DNA of 38,057 bases from Coemansia sp. RSA 1804. Lineage: Eukaryota > Kickxellomycota > Kickxellomycetes > Kickxellales > Kickxellaceae. Location of the stretch: the NCBI GenBank assembly GCA_027578815.1, contig JANBTH010000089.1:1-38057 (forward strand). The letters run 5' to 3'. The notes beneath the pieces are model-generated. The model ran no database searches. It was not told the origin of the DNA and saw only the letters and a program-made list of their open reading frames with translations. A program made the translations under genes and the position numbers. Numbering within the stretch: the first letter of the stretch is position 1; each line of letters starts with the position of its first letter. Of the stretch, positions 28,688 to 38,057 are shown one piece after another.

Positions 28688-29113
28688 ATGTCAACCCAGA
28701 ATACCGAATCCTGCGTCATCAACGCCCCTGTCGACAAGGTCTGGGAAGCCCTACGCAAGCAGGACTTCAAGTTCTGGTCGATTGTCAAGACCGTCGAGCT
28801 CCCCGAAAGCACCAGCGAAGTCGGCGGTGTGCGCATCACCACCTTTAACGATGGGACTGTCCAGAAGCATCGTCTGGTCGAGTACTCCGAGCTCAAGCGC
28901 TCGCTCACCTACGAGCTCATTGACTCGGTTCCTCCGGTGACCACGCTCTCGGCTCAGCACTCGTTCCGTGTCTACCCAGTCACTTCCAATGACTCTGCCT
29001 ATGTCCAGTGGAGGAGCACTTTTAGCTCCGATGACTCTGTTGCTGCTGTCGCTGATTCAAAGTACAAGAAGCTCGATGCTCTTGCTGAGCTTGCAAAGTC
29101 GCTTGAAAAGTAA
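28688..29113 (+). CDS. SRPBCC/START-like small protein (polyketide cyclase-like fold)
   Basis: 141 residues, complete from ATG to TAA. The start resembles the Bet v1/SRPBCC fold: a first strand ending in INAPVDKVWEALR, then FKFWSIVKTVELPE, a GGVRITTFNDGT hairpin, LVEYSELKRSLTYELID, and the QWRSTF strand. It ends with a C-terminal helix (SKYKKLDALAELAKSLEK). The family has a hydrophobic ligand pocket and includes lipid-binding and cyclase-like proteins; no catalytic residue can be assigned. There is no signal peptide, so it is probably cytosolic. A pyrimidine-rich leader precedes it and an AATAAA lies 64 bases after the stop. The fold call is moderately sure; the ligand is unknown. Confidence 0.75.
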   Translation: MSTQNTESCVINAPVDKVWEALRKQDFKFWSIVKTVELPESTSEVGGVRITTFNDGTVQKHRLVEYSELKRSLTYELIDSVPPVTTLSAQHSFRVYPVTSNDSAYVQWRSTFSSDDSVAAVADSKYKKLDALAELAKSLEK

Positions 29114-29176
29114 AAAAAAAAACAATCTAGCTTTTCCTCTTCAATATTGAAAAACACGCAGCCTTGAAGACAATAT

Positions 29177-29182
29177 AATAAA
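29177..29182 (+). terminator. Candidate polyadenylation signal of the SRPBCC gene
   Basis: A canonical AATAAA hexamer, 64 bases past the stop codon in an AT-rich stretch. The position is plausible for 3'-end formation, but a single hexamer in AT-rich DNA is weak evidence. Confidence 0.35.
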
Positions 29183-29431
29183 GAATATATTTGTTTATAG
29201 AGCTTGCCTTTGTTTAGAGAGCGAATGTCACCAAAGCACATCTAGAATAGAATCAAACTCTATTTCCATCACATGGCTCCTGTCCCACAAGGCCAGCCAA
29301 TTGGGATTGCGTTGTCGTTGACTGACCAAAGATTGGAAAAAAGGTTATTCTGTTTATCTGTTACCCGATCGTTCGTTCTCATTCCTGGCCTTTACATTTT
29401 CTATTCAACAATCCGGTTCTATGTGTGTGCT

Positions 29432-29857
29432 ATGACTGAATCAAAGAACGAGACACCACCACCTGCTGTAGACGGTGATCGCAAAGTCAGCTCCGTATCT
29501 ACTGCGCCTTCAGAGGAGGAGTTCGTAACAGTCAGTCCTCTTATCAGATACCTGAATCATGCGTTATCAGGTGTGACAGAAACCTCAAAGGTTGCGGTGC
29601 GTATCAACAAGAGTACGCTGGAATCCGAGTTTGAGCCTGTAAAGCCTTGGATCCAGCGTACCACAACCGCTGCACTGTTTGGCATCTCTACCTGGGCCGT
29701 ATGGTACCGGCGAAGACGTCTAGACAGAGTAGGTGGGCTTGTGTCCTTGGCGGGTGCTAGCAGACCGGTTCTTTCCGGCGTTTCGTGGGCGGCTGGGATT
29801 GCTGGCGGCCTCAACAGCCGCGCTGTTCTAACTGGCAATCAAAAGACAGATCAATGA
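29432..29857 (+). CDS. Unrecognised small protein with one likely membrane segment
   Basis: A 141-residue frame. Residues 1-30 are polar and likely disordered (Pro/Ser/Glu). Residues 76-91 (TTTAALFGISTWAVWY) form a short hydrophobic segment followed directly by RRRR, as in a tail-facing membrane anchor. Residues 101-127 are Gly/Ala/Ser-rich and weakly hydrophobic. I do not recognise the family. The ATG at 29432 was chosen because the product begins there with a typical acidic leader. The same frame has an earlier ATG at 29273 that would add 53 residues including a hydrophobic run, which looks more like leader DNA. Localisation to an organelle membrane is only a possibility. Confidence 0.5.
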   Translation: MTESKNETPPPAVDGDRKVSSVSTAPSEEEFVTVSPLIRYLNHALSGVTETSKVAVRINKSTLESEFEPVKPWIQRTTTAALFGISTWAVWYRRRRLDRVGGLVSLAGASRPVLSGVSWAAGIAGGLNSRAVLTGNQKTDQ

Positions 29858-30108
29858 GATGCTTCATATGGTGGACAAATGTGCGTGGTTGTGAAGATAA
29901 CGATTTTTTGGCACTAGGATTATAGTAAATTAATATTTTTAGAGTGTATGCTATAACCGCAACTTGTTTATCTACTTTTTGCAATTGCCAAGCAAGCTAG
30001 ATGCAGCGTGAATGCTAGCATTGCTGTTGTCATTTTTCTTTCCTTTCTTTCTTCCTTCAAATGCTAGTAAATATTTTACTTTTAAACTTTCACAAGGCAG
30101 TCGCAGAT

Positions 30109-33100
30109 ATGGATAACACTAGTCAACCTTTTTCAAGTAGTCCAATGCCATTGATGCCAGATGTCGTAGAAGAGATAAGCAACAGCAATAGCGACTCTTG
30201 TAGTGTTGTTGATCTTTCAAACTCGCCATGCAGTGTCGCAGACTCTAGCCTTTCTGATATTGCTCTACAACACACGCCTGCTGCTGTGGCAGGGTTCTCT
30301 TTGCCCAAGCGTCAGAAAATACAGCAAGAAGATTGGAATGATTTGACAATTCTCACACCAGCGGGAAGTACCAGTTCCTCCAGGACATTGTTCGGCAAGA
30401 GCAGTTATTTTCAGCACCCACTCCCAAAGAATATGTCTTATTCTGGACCCCTGGATCATGCCTTAGTTCCGGTAGACAGACTGCCTCACCAATTTGCAAA
30501 AGCATATCCATTCAAACATTTCAATCGGCTACAGTCCGAGTGCTTCAATGATCTCTATCTGACTAGTGCTAACTTGGTGGTCAGCGCCCCTACTGCGTCT
30601 GGAAAAACAGTGCTGCTGGAGATTGCAATGATCAGGCTATTCAGAAGTGCTGGTAAAGACAGCAGTGCATCAAAGGTTCTATACTTGGCTCCTCTAAAGG
30701 CCCTCTGTTCTGAAAAGGCAGTTGAATGGCGTTCAAAGTTTTCGGATTGTGGAATTAACTGTGTGGATCTTGTTGAAATGCACTCTGCTGGAACAACTGG
30801 AAAGAATAACAAGCTATCAAAAGACAGAACCGGCATTTTCGGCGCCCACATTATTTGCTCCACGCCTGAAAGATGGTTGTCGATTACTGAAAATTCGACA
30901 CAGGGCGCTGCTACATTGCTCCGTTCAATTGGACTACTGCTGATAGACGAGTGCCATATGGTGGGCACAAGCCGCGGCGCATCCCTTGAGCTGGCTGTCA
31001 GCTCAGTTAGACAAGAAAACGGCAGTGTCCGTATTGTTGCTACATCAGCAACAATCAGCAACATATCTGATATCTCAGAATGGCTCTACTCTGGTGGATA
31101 TCTGTCAAATGGCTCAGAGGCGCCTAGATATGCAAAAACACGTGTGTTTGGTTCAGAGTACCGACCAGTACAGCTGTCTAAGATTGTTCTGGGCTATGAT
31201 TACCGCACCAACTATTTTCAGTTCCAGCGCAATCTTGACTACAAACTGCCTTCTATAATCAACCAGCACGGAGCAGGCCGCTCTGTACTCATCTTTTGCT
31301 CCTCGAGGGGTGCAGCACAGGACACATGTCGCTATCTTTCTAAGAATATATCTCGTCTTGTAAAACCTCCAGTTCCGGTCACTTTGACTAGTTTGTTCAC
31401 AAACCGCCTTCTTAATGGTAAGAATGGAAAAGTGTTTCTTTGCGTATTATCTACAATTTTATACTTCAACTAACTAATCTTACACTTGCTTTATAAAATA
31501 CCATTCATGTAGACTCGGTTCCCTGCGGAGTAGCTTATCACCATGCGGGTCTATCCGCAAGCGACAGAATGCGTGTTGAACAGCTATTTACTAGCAACTC
31601 AATCCAGATATTGTGTAAGTTTTTACAACAACAACAAAATGATTTACTAATAGACTGTGATGGTATTGTAATAATAGCCAGCTATCTTTATAAATCAACG
31701 TACACTTTATTTGTAGGTTCGACAAGTACGCTTGGAATGGGAATAAACCTGCCTGTATATATGACTATTGTGAAAGGCACCAAAGGTAAGCAATTGGTTG
31801 TCAATTGGTTTAAATCAATACCCTGTCAAAATGACATACATATATTTACTAATTCAAATAGGCTACATTGATAATGGCTACGAGGAGTACTCTACGCTGG
31901 ACATCCTGCAATTTATTGGACGAGCTGGACGTTCACACATTGACAAGAACGCAAAAGCAATCATTCTTACCGAGCGAAACATGGTAAAAACATATCAGTC
32001 ACTGGTAACTGGAGCAGAAACCCTAGAAAGCAGGCAAGTGAATTTATAGTTATATTAATTATCTAAAGAACACGTACTAAGAGTTAGATCAGATACTGAC
32101 ATTTGTTTAACCTTTCTCTATTTCTAATATAATCGCCACTAGCCTTCAACCAGAGCTTTGTCGCTTAATACTTTGTAATGTCCATTGCAACAGATTTAGC
32201 ACAATAGAGGACATAATGGTGTGGTAAGCATTAAATACTATAAAATGTTGGCTAGGAGAATGTAAACACGGTAATCTAATTATCAGCTTTTGATTGTATA
32301 TTTTTTGTGCCTTTAGGATAAATTCAACGTTTTTTGCAGTGCGCATAAAAAAGAATCCAGCTAGATATATTAATAGTAATAGGCTTTATCAATCTGATAA
32401 ACAGAATGGCTATTGCAGATGTAAGTACTTTAATTTTACTTTTAAAGTAGCCATATTTTTGACTTTTGTTTACCATTTACTTGCGGGTAATGGCTCAGCT
32501 AATAACAAGCACTGCGTGCTAAAATAAACTGTAGGTCTTGTTGAAAACGAGGTTCTGCGTCTGTGCAATTGTGGGCTGCTTGAAAATTACAAAGATAGCA
32601 AGCTGAAACCCACAGGTTAGTAAAACAACTATGGACTATATCTGCTTGTATCTGCCTGTCTATGAAGCCAGCCCTACGATACTTTAGTTTTTCTAAAATG
32701 ACAAGAATCTATGTAGATCTTGGGAATTGCATAGCCGAATATCACGTAAACCCAATAAATATGGCCAAGATGTTTGAGGCCATGCCCTCTCATCCAACGT
32801 ACAGCCAGGTTGTAAGTATTGGTTGTTTTATAATATAATTCGTTGCCTTTAATGGCTTCTATTCCTCATATTTTAATAACTGGTCAAGTAAATCAATCCT
32901 TAATATGTAGTTGAAATCTATTTGTGGTTGCGGCGAGTTTGGCAGTCTTTCAATAACAAGAGGCCAGAAGAGCATTCTGAATGAAATGGCTAAAAGCGTA
33001 CATATACATTTTAAACCAGATCGTACGGTAGTCACTTTGGTTGAGGACAAGATTCTTGTGCTTTTGCAGGTAATTAACATTTTGCAAGTGTTGTTAGCAT

Positions 33101-34305
33101 ACCTTGCAAAGACAGCCATTATACTGATGCTTTGGTTGCCTGTTTCAAGAGAATATAGTACGGTCTGCAGCGCAAACATATTTCTTCAGGCAGCTTTACA
33201 GCATCTCTAGGCCAGGACATTAACAGGGCTCTTCAACTAGCACGAAACCCAGCAATGTGCATATGCGGTTATTACGCGCTTTTTAATGACCTCCAAGGCG
33301 TAGTGAACGCAACTATAATGTAAGTAGTCAACTTGGAGTGTTGTCTATTCAGAAAGATGTATTCTTGTTTTTGAGATAACATGCTAACATTTCTGTGTCT
33401 AATTAAAAAAAGTTTAGAGCGCGCGAGCTCTTTTCTGGCTGCAATGAAAATACAGCTGCTGTATTGCAGCAAGTAAACGAGATTGGTCCCTGCTATTCAG
33501 AGATCCTCTTTAAAAATGAAATAAAGACCATTTCTCAACTCTGCGACGCCAAGGCACGGGATATTGAATACGTAAGTTATTTTAGAATGAAGAAGCATTT
33601 ACATTATATGCCTATGTAAAATACTAAATTTTAAACCTCAAGGCTGTAGATACTCAAACGAAATCCTCCATTTGGGACAAGAATACTCTGTAATGCCGCA
33701 ATGCTTCTGCAAATCAAATCTGTCAGTATACATGCTAGCTGGATAGACGACAGAAGCATAGTTTTTGCCTTTCAGATTACGCAAGAAAATGTCAAGGATG
33801 CTGACAAGAGTTGTGAATTAGCAGATACAACACAATTCACTCTTTTGTCGTATACTTCAGACGGAATTCTTCTAAAGTTTGAGATTGTCGAGCTATTGCC
33901 AACTACAACTTTCTATGAATCGTGCATTGGATTGTGCAATCCCAACGAAAACACGACAGTTGTCTTGGAAGTATCTCCACGTACGCATGGTAGGTTTAGA
34001 TAAATTGATCTTTTGTGCTTGTGATGACTATAACGTGTGCTATGCTAGCGTGTTTAAACTACTACTTGGCTCTTTCTTTTACTTTGCTTTCTTTCCAATA
34101 AACGTATCTTGTAGTCGGTTGTTTGAAGAGGGTAGAGATTCCCATTCCAGCACATTCAAGACCATTACCGTCAGTAGACGATTCCCAAATACAACTTGAC
34201 AGTGAATCTGATGTAGCATGCGCCAAATCTAACCAATGCGGCGAGATGGATGAATATGATGAAATCCTCAATTCTATTCCAATCGACGGCAGCTTTACAT
34301 CTTAG
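30109..34305 (+). CDS. HFM1: MER3/HFM1 meiotic DNA helicase, 13 exons
   Basis: A Ski2-like 3'-5' DNA helicase that stabilises recombination intermediates for meiotic crossovers. Exons: 30109-31417, 31513-31614, 31717-31785, 31862-32033, 32143-32223, 32317-32420, 32535-32615, 32717-32811, 32911-33069, 33159-33319, 33418-33571, 33650-33989, 34115-34305. Joined they give 1,005 codons and a stop. Motifs: APTASGKT at 160-167, DECH at 280-283, SATIS, then HHAGLS (exon 2), STSTLGMGINLP (exons 2-3) and QFIGRAGR (exon 4). A winged-helix and Sec63-like region follows, with a helix-hairpin NPPFG motif at about 832. Exon limits were chosen by splice sites plus fit to the family. Intron 4 uses GC at its donor. 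An ATG 16 codons earlier (30061) has a poorer start context. The length is shorter than yeast Mer3 (1,187), mostly at the C-terminus. Confidence 0.88.
32034..32142 (+). other. GC-AG intron 4 of HFM1
   Basis: The exon ends ...GAAAGCAG and the intron begins GCAAGT, the canonical non-GT donor. It ends CCACTAG. Removing it joins AG and C into Ser and continues into LQPELCRLILCN, which fits the helicase family right after the GAETLES stretch. The only nearby GT donor (GTGAAT, five bases on) would bring a stop within twelve codons. The other eleven introns of the gene begin with GT. Confidence 0.8.
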
Positions 34306-34441
34306 CATCAAGCTAATAATCGCACTAGTAGTTCTAACAAATGTAAACTTTTATAAACACAATGAAAGATTTTTAAAGTAAACACAAAAAAACACAAACT
34401 CTCTCACAGCTTAACGCATGGCTGGATATTCGGACGTGTTG

Positions 34442-36076
34442 CTACATAACTGACTGCACGGCGCTTGGTAGAACCGATTTTCTGTAAAGTCTACCGGGCC
34501 GCTTCTCTTTATTGACATTTCTTGAGTCAGCAACCATCTGCTGGCGATTTGATACCTCCATTAGACGCGGTTTCACCACGGGATGCAACTTTGAGTGAAA
34601 CTGCTCTGCGTTGGATTCTGCGGTGCTTGCGGTCGTTGTGGATTCCTCTGTCCGTGAAGACGCTTTTGAATTGCTTATTCGGTCAACCACTTCGTTAATG
34701 GGAGCAATTAGCGGATCCTTGCTTGACTCTATCACGCCATCGGGCGACAAACTGCTATCAGGCCACAGTCTGTCTCCAAGTATGCTTCCTTCGCACGTTG
34801 ATAGTGCTGGAGGAGAATCCACTATGGCCATCCGTTTGTTCAATCTGCTAATCTCTTCACTGCTGTTGTGGTAGCTTGGACGGCGAGGGATAGCCTGGGC
34901 CACACGGAGCATGTGCTGAACATTCCACTCGCTGTCTGGATCAATCCACTCGTCACCATTGCCTATTGCCAAAACAGAGCTGCTCTTCTGTTCATTCTGT
35001 TGAGCACTGGCTGCACCCATAGCGTGAACTGTTTCCGCGTGCCTGCGAAGAAATTCAATACGTGGCAGGGTGATTGCATGTTCCAGATCAATGAGCAGAT
35101 CAAGGAGAAGTCGTGAGTAAGGATTCGAGAGGTGGCCAGGGTCGGCAGCTTCAAGGGCCTGCAGGGCTCTGACAAAGTATGTAATCCTGGATATGTGTGC
35201 CGCATACTCTTCTGCCGCAAGCGGAGGTAGATGCTGCGAGGTAGGGTCGCTGAGAAGAACAATCCCAGGCCGCGACGACATGAAGTGTGCATCTTCAAGA
35301 ACATACGGCATAAGCGGCTCCATCAAGGCCTCGTTCTTGTTCATAAAAGAAGCAATGAGTCCGCAGTTTCCGGAGAATTCGTCAAGTAGCTTTGCAATCT
35401 CGTCTGGACAGCTTGGCTTTTGAGGTTGGATGGTTGCATTGCTTGGCCTTGATTTAAAGGTGTCCTCTTGTCCTAGCTGACCAATATTGCTTGGCTTTTC
35501 GCTAACGTGAGACTTGCTGCGGCGGTAAAGAACGTGTGGTTTGCGGTTGTTGCCATTGATAGCAGTGGCGGATAAAGCAGGAGAGACGGTTACGGCGTTT
35601 TTTGGACGGCGGATCCATCCACACAGATCAAACCAGGCTGCGTGCTGTTCGTTGTCGCTACTAGATGTACGCAGCAATGCTTCAATGGCAGGGCTTTCTT
35701 CCAGGGTCTTTGAGGAGTCACATATGCCCATTTGTTGCTGGAGGCTGCGAAGACGCATCTCCAGCTCAGCAAGCGAGGCGTGAGAGTCGAGGCACCGTGC
35801 TGAGGATTGTGCTGTGTAGAAATTTTGCTCTGGGTTGGCGCTGAGACCTTTGCAATTGCTGTTGGTTGTGGTGGCGCTTGATCTCTCGCTTTTAGTCGTA
35901 ATGCGATTATGCTCTGTATACGGGTTGTTCTCCATCTCAAGAGGATCTTTTAGAAGCACAGGCTTATAGTTGTTTGTGTTTGTGTTTGTAGGAGGGGATA
36001 TCTCCATGCTGTCATCGACGAACGAGCTTGATGAGCTACGACAAGAATGGATATTTGCGTTTTTCTTCCAGAACAT
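34442..36076 (-). CDS. Unrecognised 544-residue protein
   Basis: One uninterrupted frame from ATG 36076 to TAG. The N-terminal third is Ser/Thr/Asn-rich and probably disordered, with a short leucine-rich coiled-coil-like stretch near residues 100-118 (LAELEMRLRSLQQQMG). The centre (about 230-360) looks folded: a DEIAKLLDEFSGNCGLI helix pair, a PLMPYVLEDAHF segment and long helices (ISRITYFVRALQALEAA, YSRLLLDLLIDLEHAI). The C-terminal third is again Ser-rich and ends basic (KEKRPGRLYRKSVLP). No signal peptide or membrane segment is seen. I do not recognise the family and assign no function. It converges on HFM1, with 136 bases between the stops. The codon at 36112, further up the frame, is TTG, so 36076 is the first ATG. 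Confidence 0.75.
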   Translation of the reverse strand: MFWKKNANIHSCRSSSSSFVDDSMEISPPTNTNTNNYKPVLLKDPLEMENNPYTEHNRITTKSERSSATTTNSNCKGLSANPEQNFYTAQSSARCLDSHASLAELEMRLRSLQQQMGICDSSKTLEESPAIEALLRTSSSDNEQHAAWFDLCGWIRRPKNAVTVSPALSATAINGNNRKPHVLYRRSKSHVSEKPSNIGQLGQEDTFKSRPSNATIQPQKPSCPDEIAKLLDEFSGNCGLIASFMNKNEALMEPLMPYVLEDAHFMSSRPGIVLLSDPTSQHLPPLAAEEYAAHISRITYFVRALQALEAADPGHLSNPYSRLLLDLLIDLEHAITLPRIEFLRRHAETVHAMGAASAQQNEQKSSSVLAIGNGDEWIDPDSEWNVQHMLRVAQAIPRRPSYHNSSEEISRLNKRMAIVDSPPALSTCEGSILGDRLWPDSSLSPDGVIESSKDPLIAPINEVVDRISNSKASSRTEESTTTASTAESNAEQFHSKLHPVVKPRLMEVSNRQQMVADSRNVNKEKRPGRLYRKSVLPSAVQSVM

Positions 36077-37022
36077 GGCTTCCGGTATAAATAATACTGT
36101 AACAGTGCGCAAGAAAATAAGAAAACGGGATATGGATTATAAACCGAGTTTGCGAGTTAAAGAAGAAATATGTTTGAATGTGGAAGAGATGTAGATTGCG
36201 TTTGCTAAAGAAGGGAGGGACTTTATAAGTGAAACAGGAACTTTACAACTTTCATCGTTGGTCAGCAAAATGTTGCAGAGCGATTATTATGCAGCAGAAA
36301 AGTCAAGTGGAGGATGCAGTTGCAGCAAGAATACCTTTAAAACTGAACATGGGAGGACAAAGCATTGTGACGTATCCGCTGTAGCTGGATTGGAATCAGT
36401 ACGCTCTGGCTTCAAAGATGCCCATGTCTCCTCTTTTAGATTTTGTGCTTGCGCTGACGGGGGGCTTTTCTTAATTCCTCAACGTGAAACAAGTGACGCA
36501 CATCGAACAATGTACTGTCATTGTTTGCATCTTTTTTGAGAACGCCGCCGGCTTCCATCGAGTTCTTTGCCCTTTGTCGCAACGTAGATAAATGGGGTTT
36601 GGCGTGAAAAAAGGCCACCAAGGCTTATCGTTTATGTTGTATATTAATGGGACATGTGATACGATGCTGTTGCCGTCATTACATTTTGCTTGGCATTGTC
36701 GAATCCATTCCACAATCAGAAAAAAGGCTTCGCGTAAAGGACAGGATGCAGACTTTGACAGCACCTTTGTTGATTGAAGAGCAAAACCGCCAAATAAAAG
36801 GGGGCAATTCTCATGAATAGGGGGATGGGGTTTTTTCTGGTGCACCGTTAAAAATAGAATTGCCACCAGCAAGGAGCAATTCCGATTATCCACAACCTGC
36901 TCAATGAGCTGGCTGTAACATAGAGCAGAAAAGACGTGCAAAAGCAAAGTAAATAGGGGGATGTGACGACATTGTGCAGCTAGCATCTGCCTATTCACCC
37001 GCAGCAGACCCTGATGATGCTT
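36077..37022. other. Intergenic region between two minus-strand genes
   Basis: About 950 bases hold the promoter of the 34442-36076 gene and the 3' end of the last gene. Possible TATA-like AT stretches lie near 36085-36095 (minus strand). The only long open frame is the weak candidate at 36471-36986, listed separately. An 89-codon plus-strand frame (36270-36539) is Cys-containing but has no other support. Confidence 0.35.
36471..36986 (-). CDS. Weak candidate for a secreted cysteine-containing protein
   Basis: A 171-codon frame from ATG 36986 to TAA. The first 25 residues (MLAAQCRHIPLFTLLLHVFSAL...) have the shape of a signal peptide: short polar start, hydrophobic core, small residues near 20-24. 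The rest has about ten further cysteines, including a CSMCVTC cluster near the end, but no recognisable domain. It lies between two other minus-strand genes. An open frame of this length can occur by chance in a window this size, so I give it little weight. Confidence 0.2.
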   Translation of the reverse strand: MLAAQCRHIPLFTLLLHVFSALCYSQLIEQVVDNRNCSLLVAILFLTVHQKKPHPPIHENCPLLFGGFALQSTKVLSKSASCPLREAFFLIVEWIRQCQAKCNDGNSIVSHVPLIYNINDKPWWPFFTPNPIYLRCDKGQRTRWKPAAFSKKMQTMTVHCSMCVTCFTLRN

Positions 37023-38012
37023 CTACAACTCACGCTTTGGTTTCTGGGTTGCTGCTGGTTTTGCTGGACGAAGTATCTGTGACGTAGAGACGCCTTCGCC
37101 AAAATACCTTCGAGGGGCCTCAACGCCAATTTTCTTTGCCATCGACCGTGTCATGCGCGTGGGCGCCTCTTGCAGCACTGATTCAATATTTTTGACATCA
37201 ATATCCTTCTTTCGGGGTCGCTGCTGTCGTTTCCGCGATTTCTCGGACTTTTCTGCTTTGAGCTCTTTATTGCCTTTGCAATGTAATTCGTTGGGCTCTA
37301 TTGTTGCATATATATTGGCAGTACCCCTGGCATCTGCTATTTCCTGTTGCTGCCCGGCACTGTTTTCCAACTCGGACTCTGAACCAGACGCTTGCTCCAA
37401 AGCAATCCCAGAATTATCTTCAGAATGCTCAGCCCGCTCTGCGCTATCATCAAAATCCGCGGACACTGTATCAAAAACACCCGAATCCAACCCACATGCC
37501 CTCTGAGTGTCATTGTCTACCAAACTGCGCGTTTGTTTGCCTGTCTGCATTCCGCTCATCAATGACTTGACGCTCGAAACTGGGCGGTTATAATTCGAGT
37601 TAATGCCATCAGCCGATAGCTCAACAATAGGTGCCATGCTTTCCCTGGGTTCGGATAATGTGTATGTGTCTGCAAGCCCATTGATAGACACCCGACGCAA
37701 CCCGCGTACAAGTGAGACAGGCAGCTCACCGTTTGCATCACGCACAGCATCAGTGTTCTTGCTTTTGCTGCCGTTCCTATCCAGATCATCCCGAACTTTG
37801 ATTTCAAACCCGTCGGCCTCGTGCTGTCTGTGGAATCGTGCACGTTCTGGATTTCCTCTGTACCGAGCTTTCCGTCTTGCCTCACGATCTGTAGCTACAC
37901 GTATCAAGTATCTCTGAACACTCTTTATTAGCCTCACAAAAAACAGCAACGGATGTGCTATCTGTTGTGATAAATAGCGTTCTTCGCCTTACCTATACTA
38001 GTTGTAGACATT
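37023..38012 (-). CDS. Unrecognised basic/acidic disordered protein, possibly 5'-partial
   Basis: 329 residues from the first visible ATG (38012-38010) to TAG. The frame stays open from that ATG to the window edge, so the true start could lie outside. The N-terminus (about 1-75) is basic and helical (LIKSVQRYLIRVATDREARRKARYRG), with HPLLFFVRLI as its only hydrophobic run. The middle is acidic and Ser-rich. Residues from about 255 on carry strong nuclear-type basic clusters (KSRKRQQRPRKK) and a TRSMAKKIG stretch resembling short motifs in chromatin-associated proteins. The family is not recognised; a nuclear location is inferred from the basic clusters only. Confidence 0.65.
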
Positions 38013-38057
38013 ATGACAACAGCACTGCTTTCAGTTTGAGGTGCTTCTACTTTGGAA

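Noticed and set aside
32616..32671. A 56-base version of HFM1 intron 7 ending at GCCAG
   Set aside because: It keeps the frame but inserts 15 residues before the conserved LGN-x-IAEY stretch. The acceptor ending at 32716 gives a 101-base intron like the others and a better family fit.
36270..36539. An 89-codon plus-strand frame with several cysteines
   Set aside because: It has no spacing pattern like the repeat-borne peptides, no signal peptide and no domain. The length is compatible with chance.
37958..37993. A 36-base intron in the last gene (GTAAGG...ATAG)
   Set aside because: The 36 bases keep the frame and contain no stop, so reading through is simpler. Such an intron would be far shorter than the others in the window.
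1..38057. CRISPR arrays, tRNA and rRNA genes
   Set aside because: I looked for regularly spaced short repeats and for tRNA-like T-arm motifs and found none convincing. Reading by eye can miss intron-containing tRNAs; a tRNAscan-type search would settle it.

Overview
The window is nuclear DNA of a fungus. It holds eukaryotic housekeeping genes (Kish, midasin, Cdc73, a PGM2-type phosphomutase), spliceosomal introns of about 75-125 bases with GTAAG-like donors, and no operon structure. A midasin rich in Ala and Arg, a trypsin-fold secreted protein and an intron-rich meiotic helicase would fit an early-diverging (zygomycete-grade) fungus, possibly Kickxellomycotina. That placement is an inference from gene content, not a measurement.

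Layout. (1) Positions 1-4.7 kb are AT-rich and repeat-laden. A block of about 1.1 kb occurs twice (about 1131-2187 and 3208-4431), with a third diverged partial copy near 485-1010. Between the two good copies sits a 1,006-bp element with 22-bp terminal inverted repeats and TA flanks, like a non-autonomous Tc1/mariner/pogo element. On the minus strand each repeat copy holds a tiny cysteine-rich reading frame with a shared seven-cysteine pattern. This is the most unusual content of the window. (2) Positions 4.7-26.6 kb are GC-rich and gene-dense: Kish (plus), a phosphopentomutase/phosphoglucomutase (minus), a 17.3-kb uninterrupted midasin gene (minus), and CDC73 (plus), divergent from midasin. 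(3) Positions 26.8-30 kb carry a secreted trypsin-fold protein that has lost all three catalytic residues, a small SRPBCC-fold protein, and a small unrecognised protein with one likely membrane segment. (4) Positions 30.1-34.3 kb carry a MER3/HFM1 meiotic helicase. I reconstructed it as 13 exons, with one GC-AG intron, giving 1,005 codons. (5) Positions 34.4 kb to the end carry two unrecognised minus-strand proteins. The last one runs in an open frame to the window edge. A weak secreted-protein candidate lies between them.

The genes do not form one pathway. Midasin (60S ribosome export), Cdc73 (Paf1 transcription complex), Kish (secretory pathway) and the phosphomutase are unlinked housekeeping functions. 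MER3 indicates crossover-type meiosis. Coordinates of spliced genes give the outer ends; exon limits are in the evidence text.
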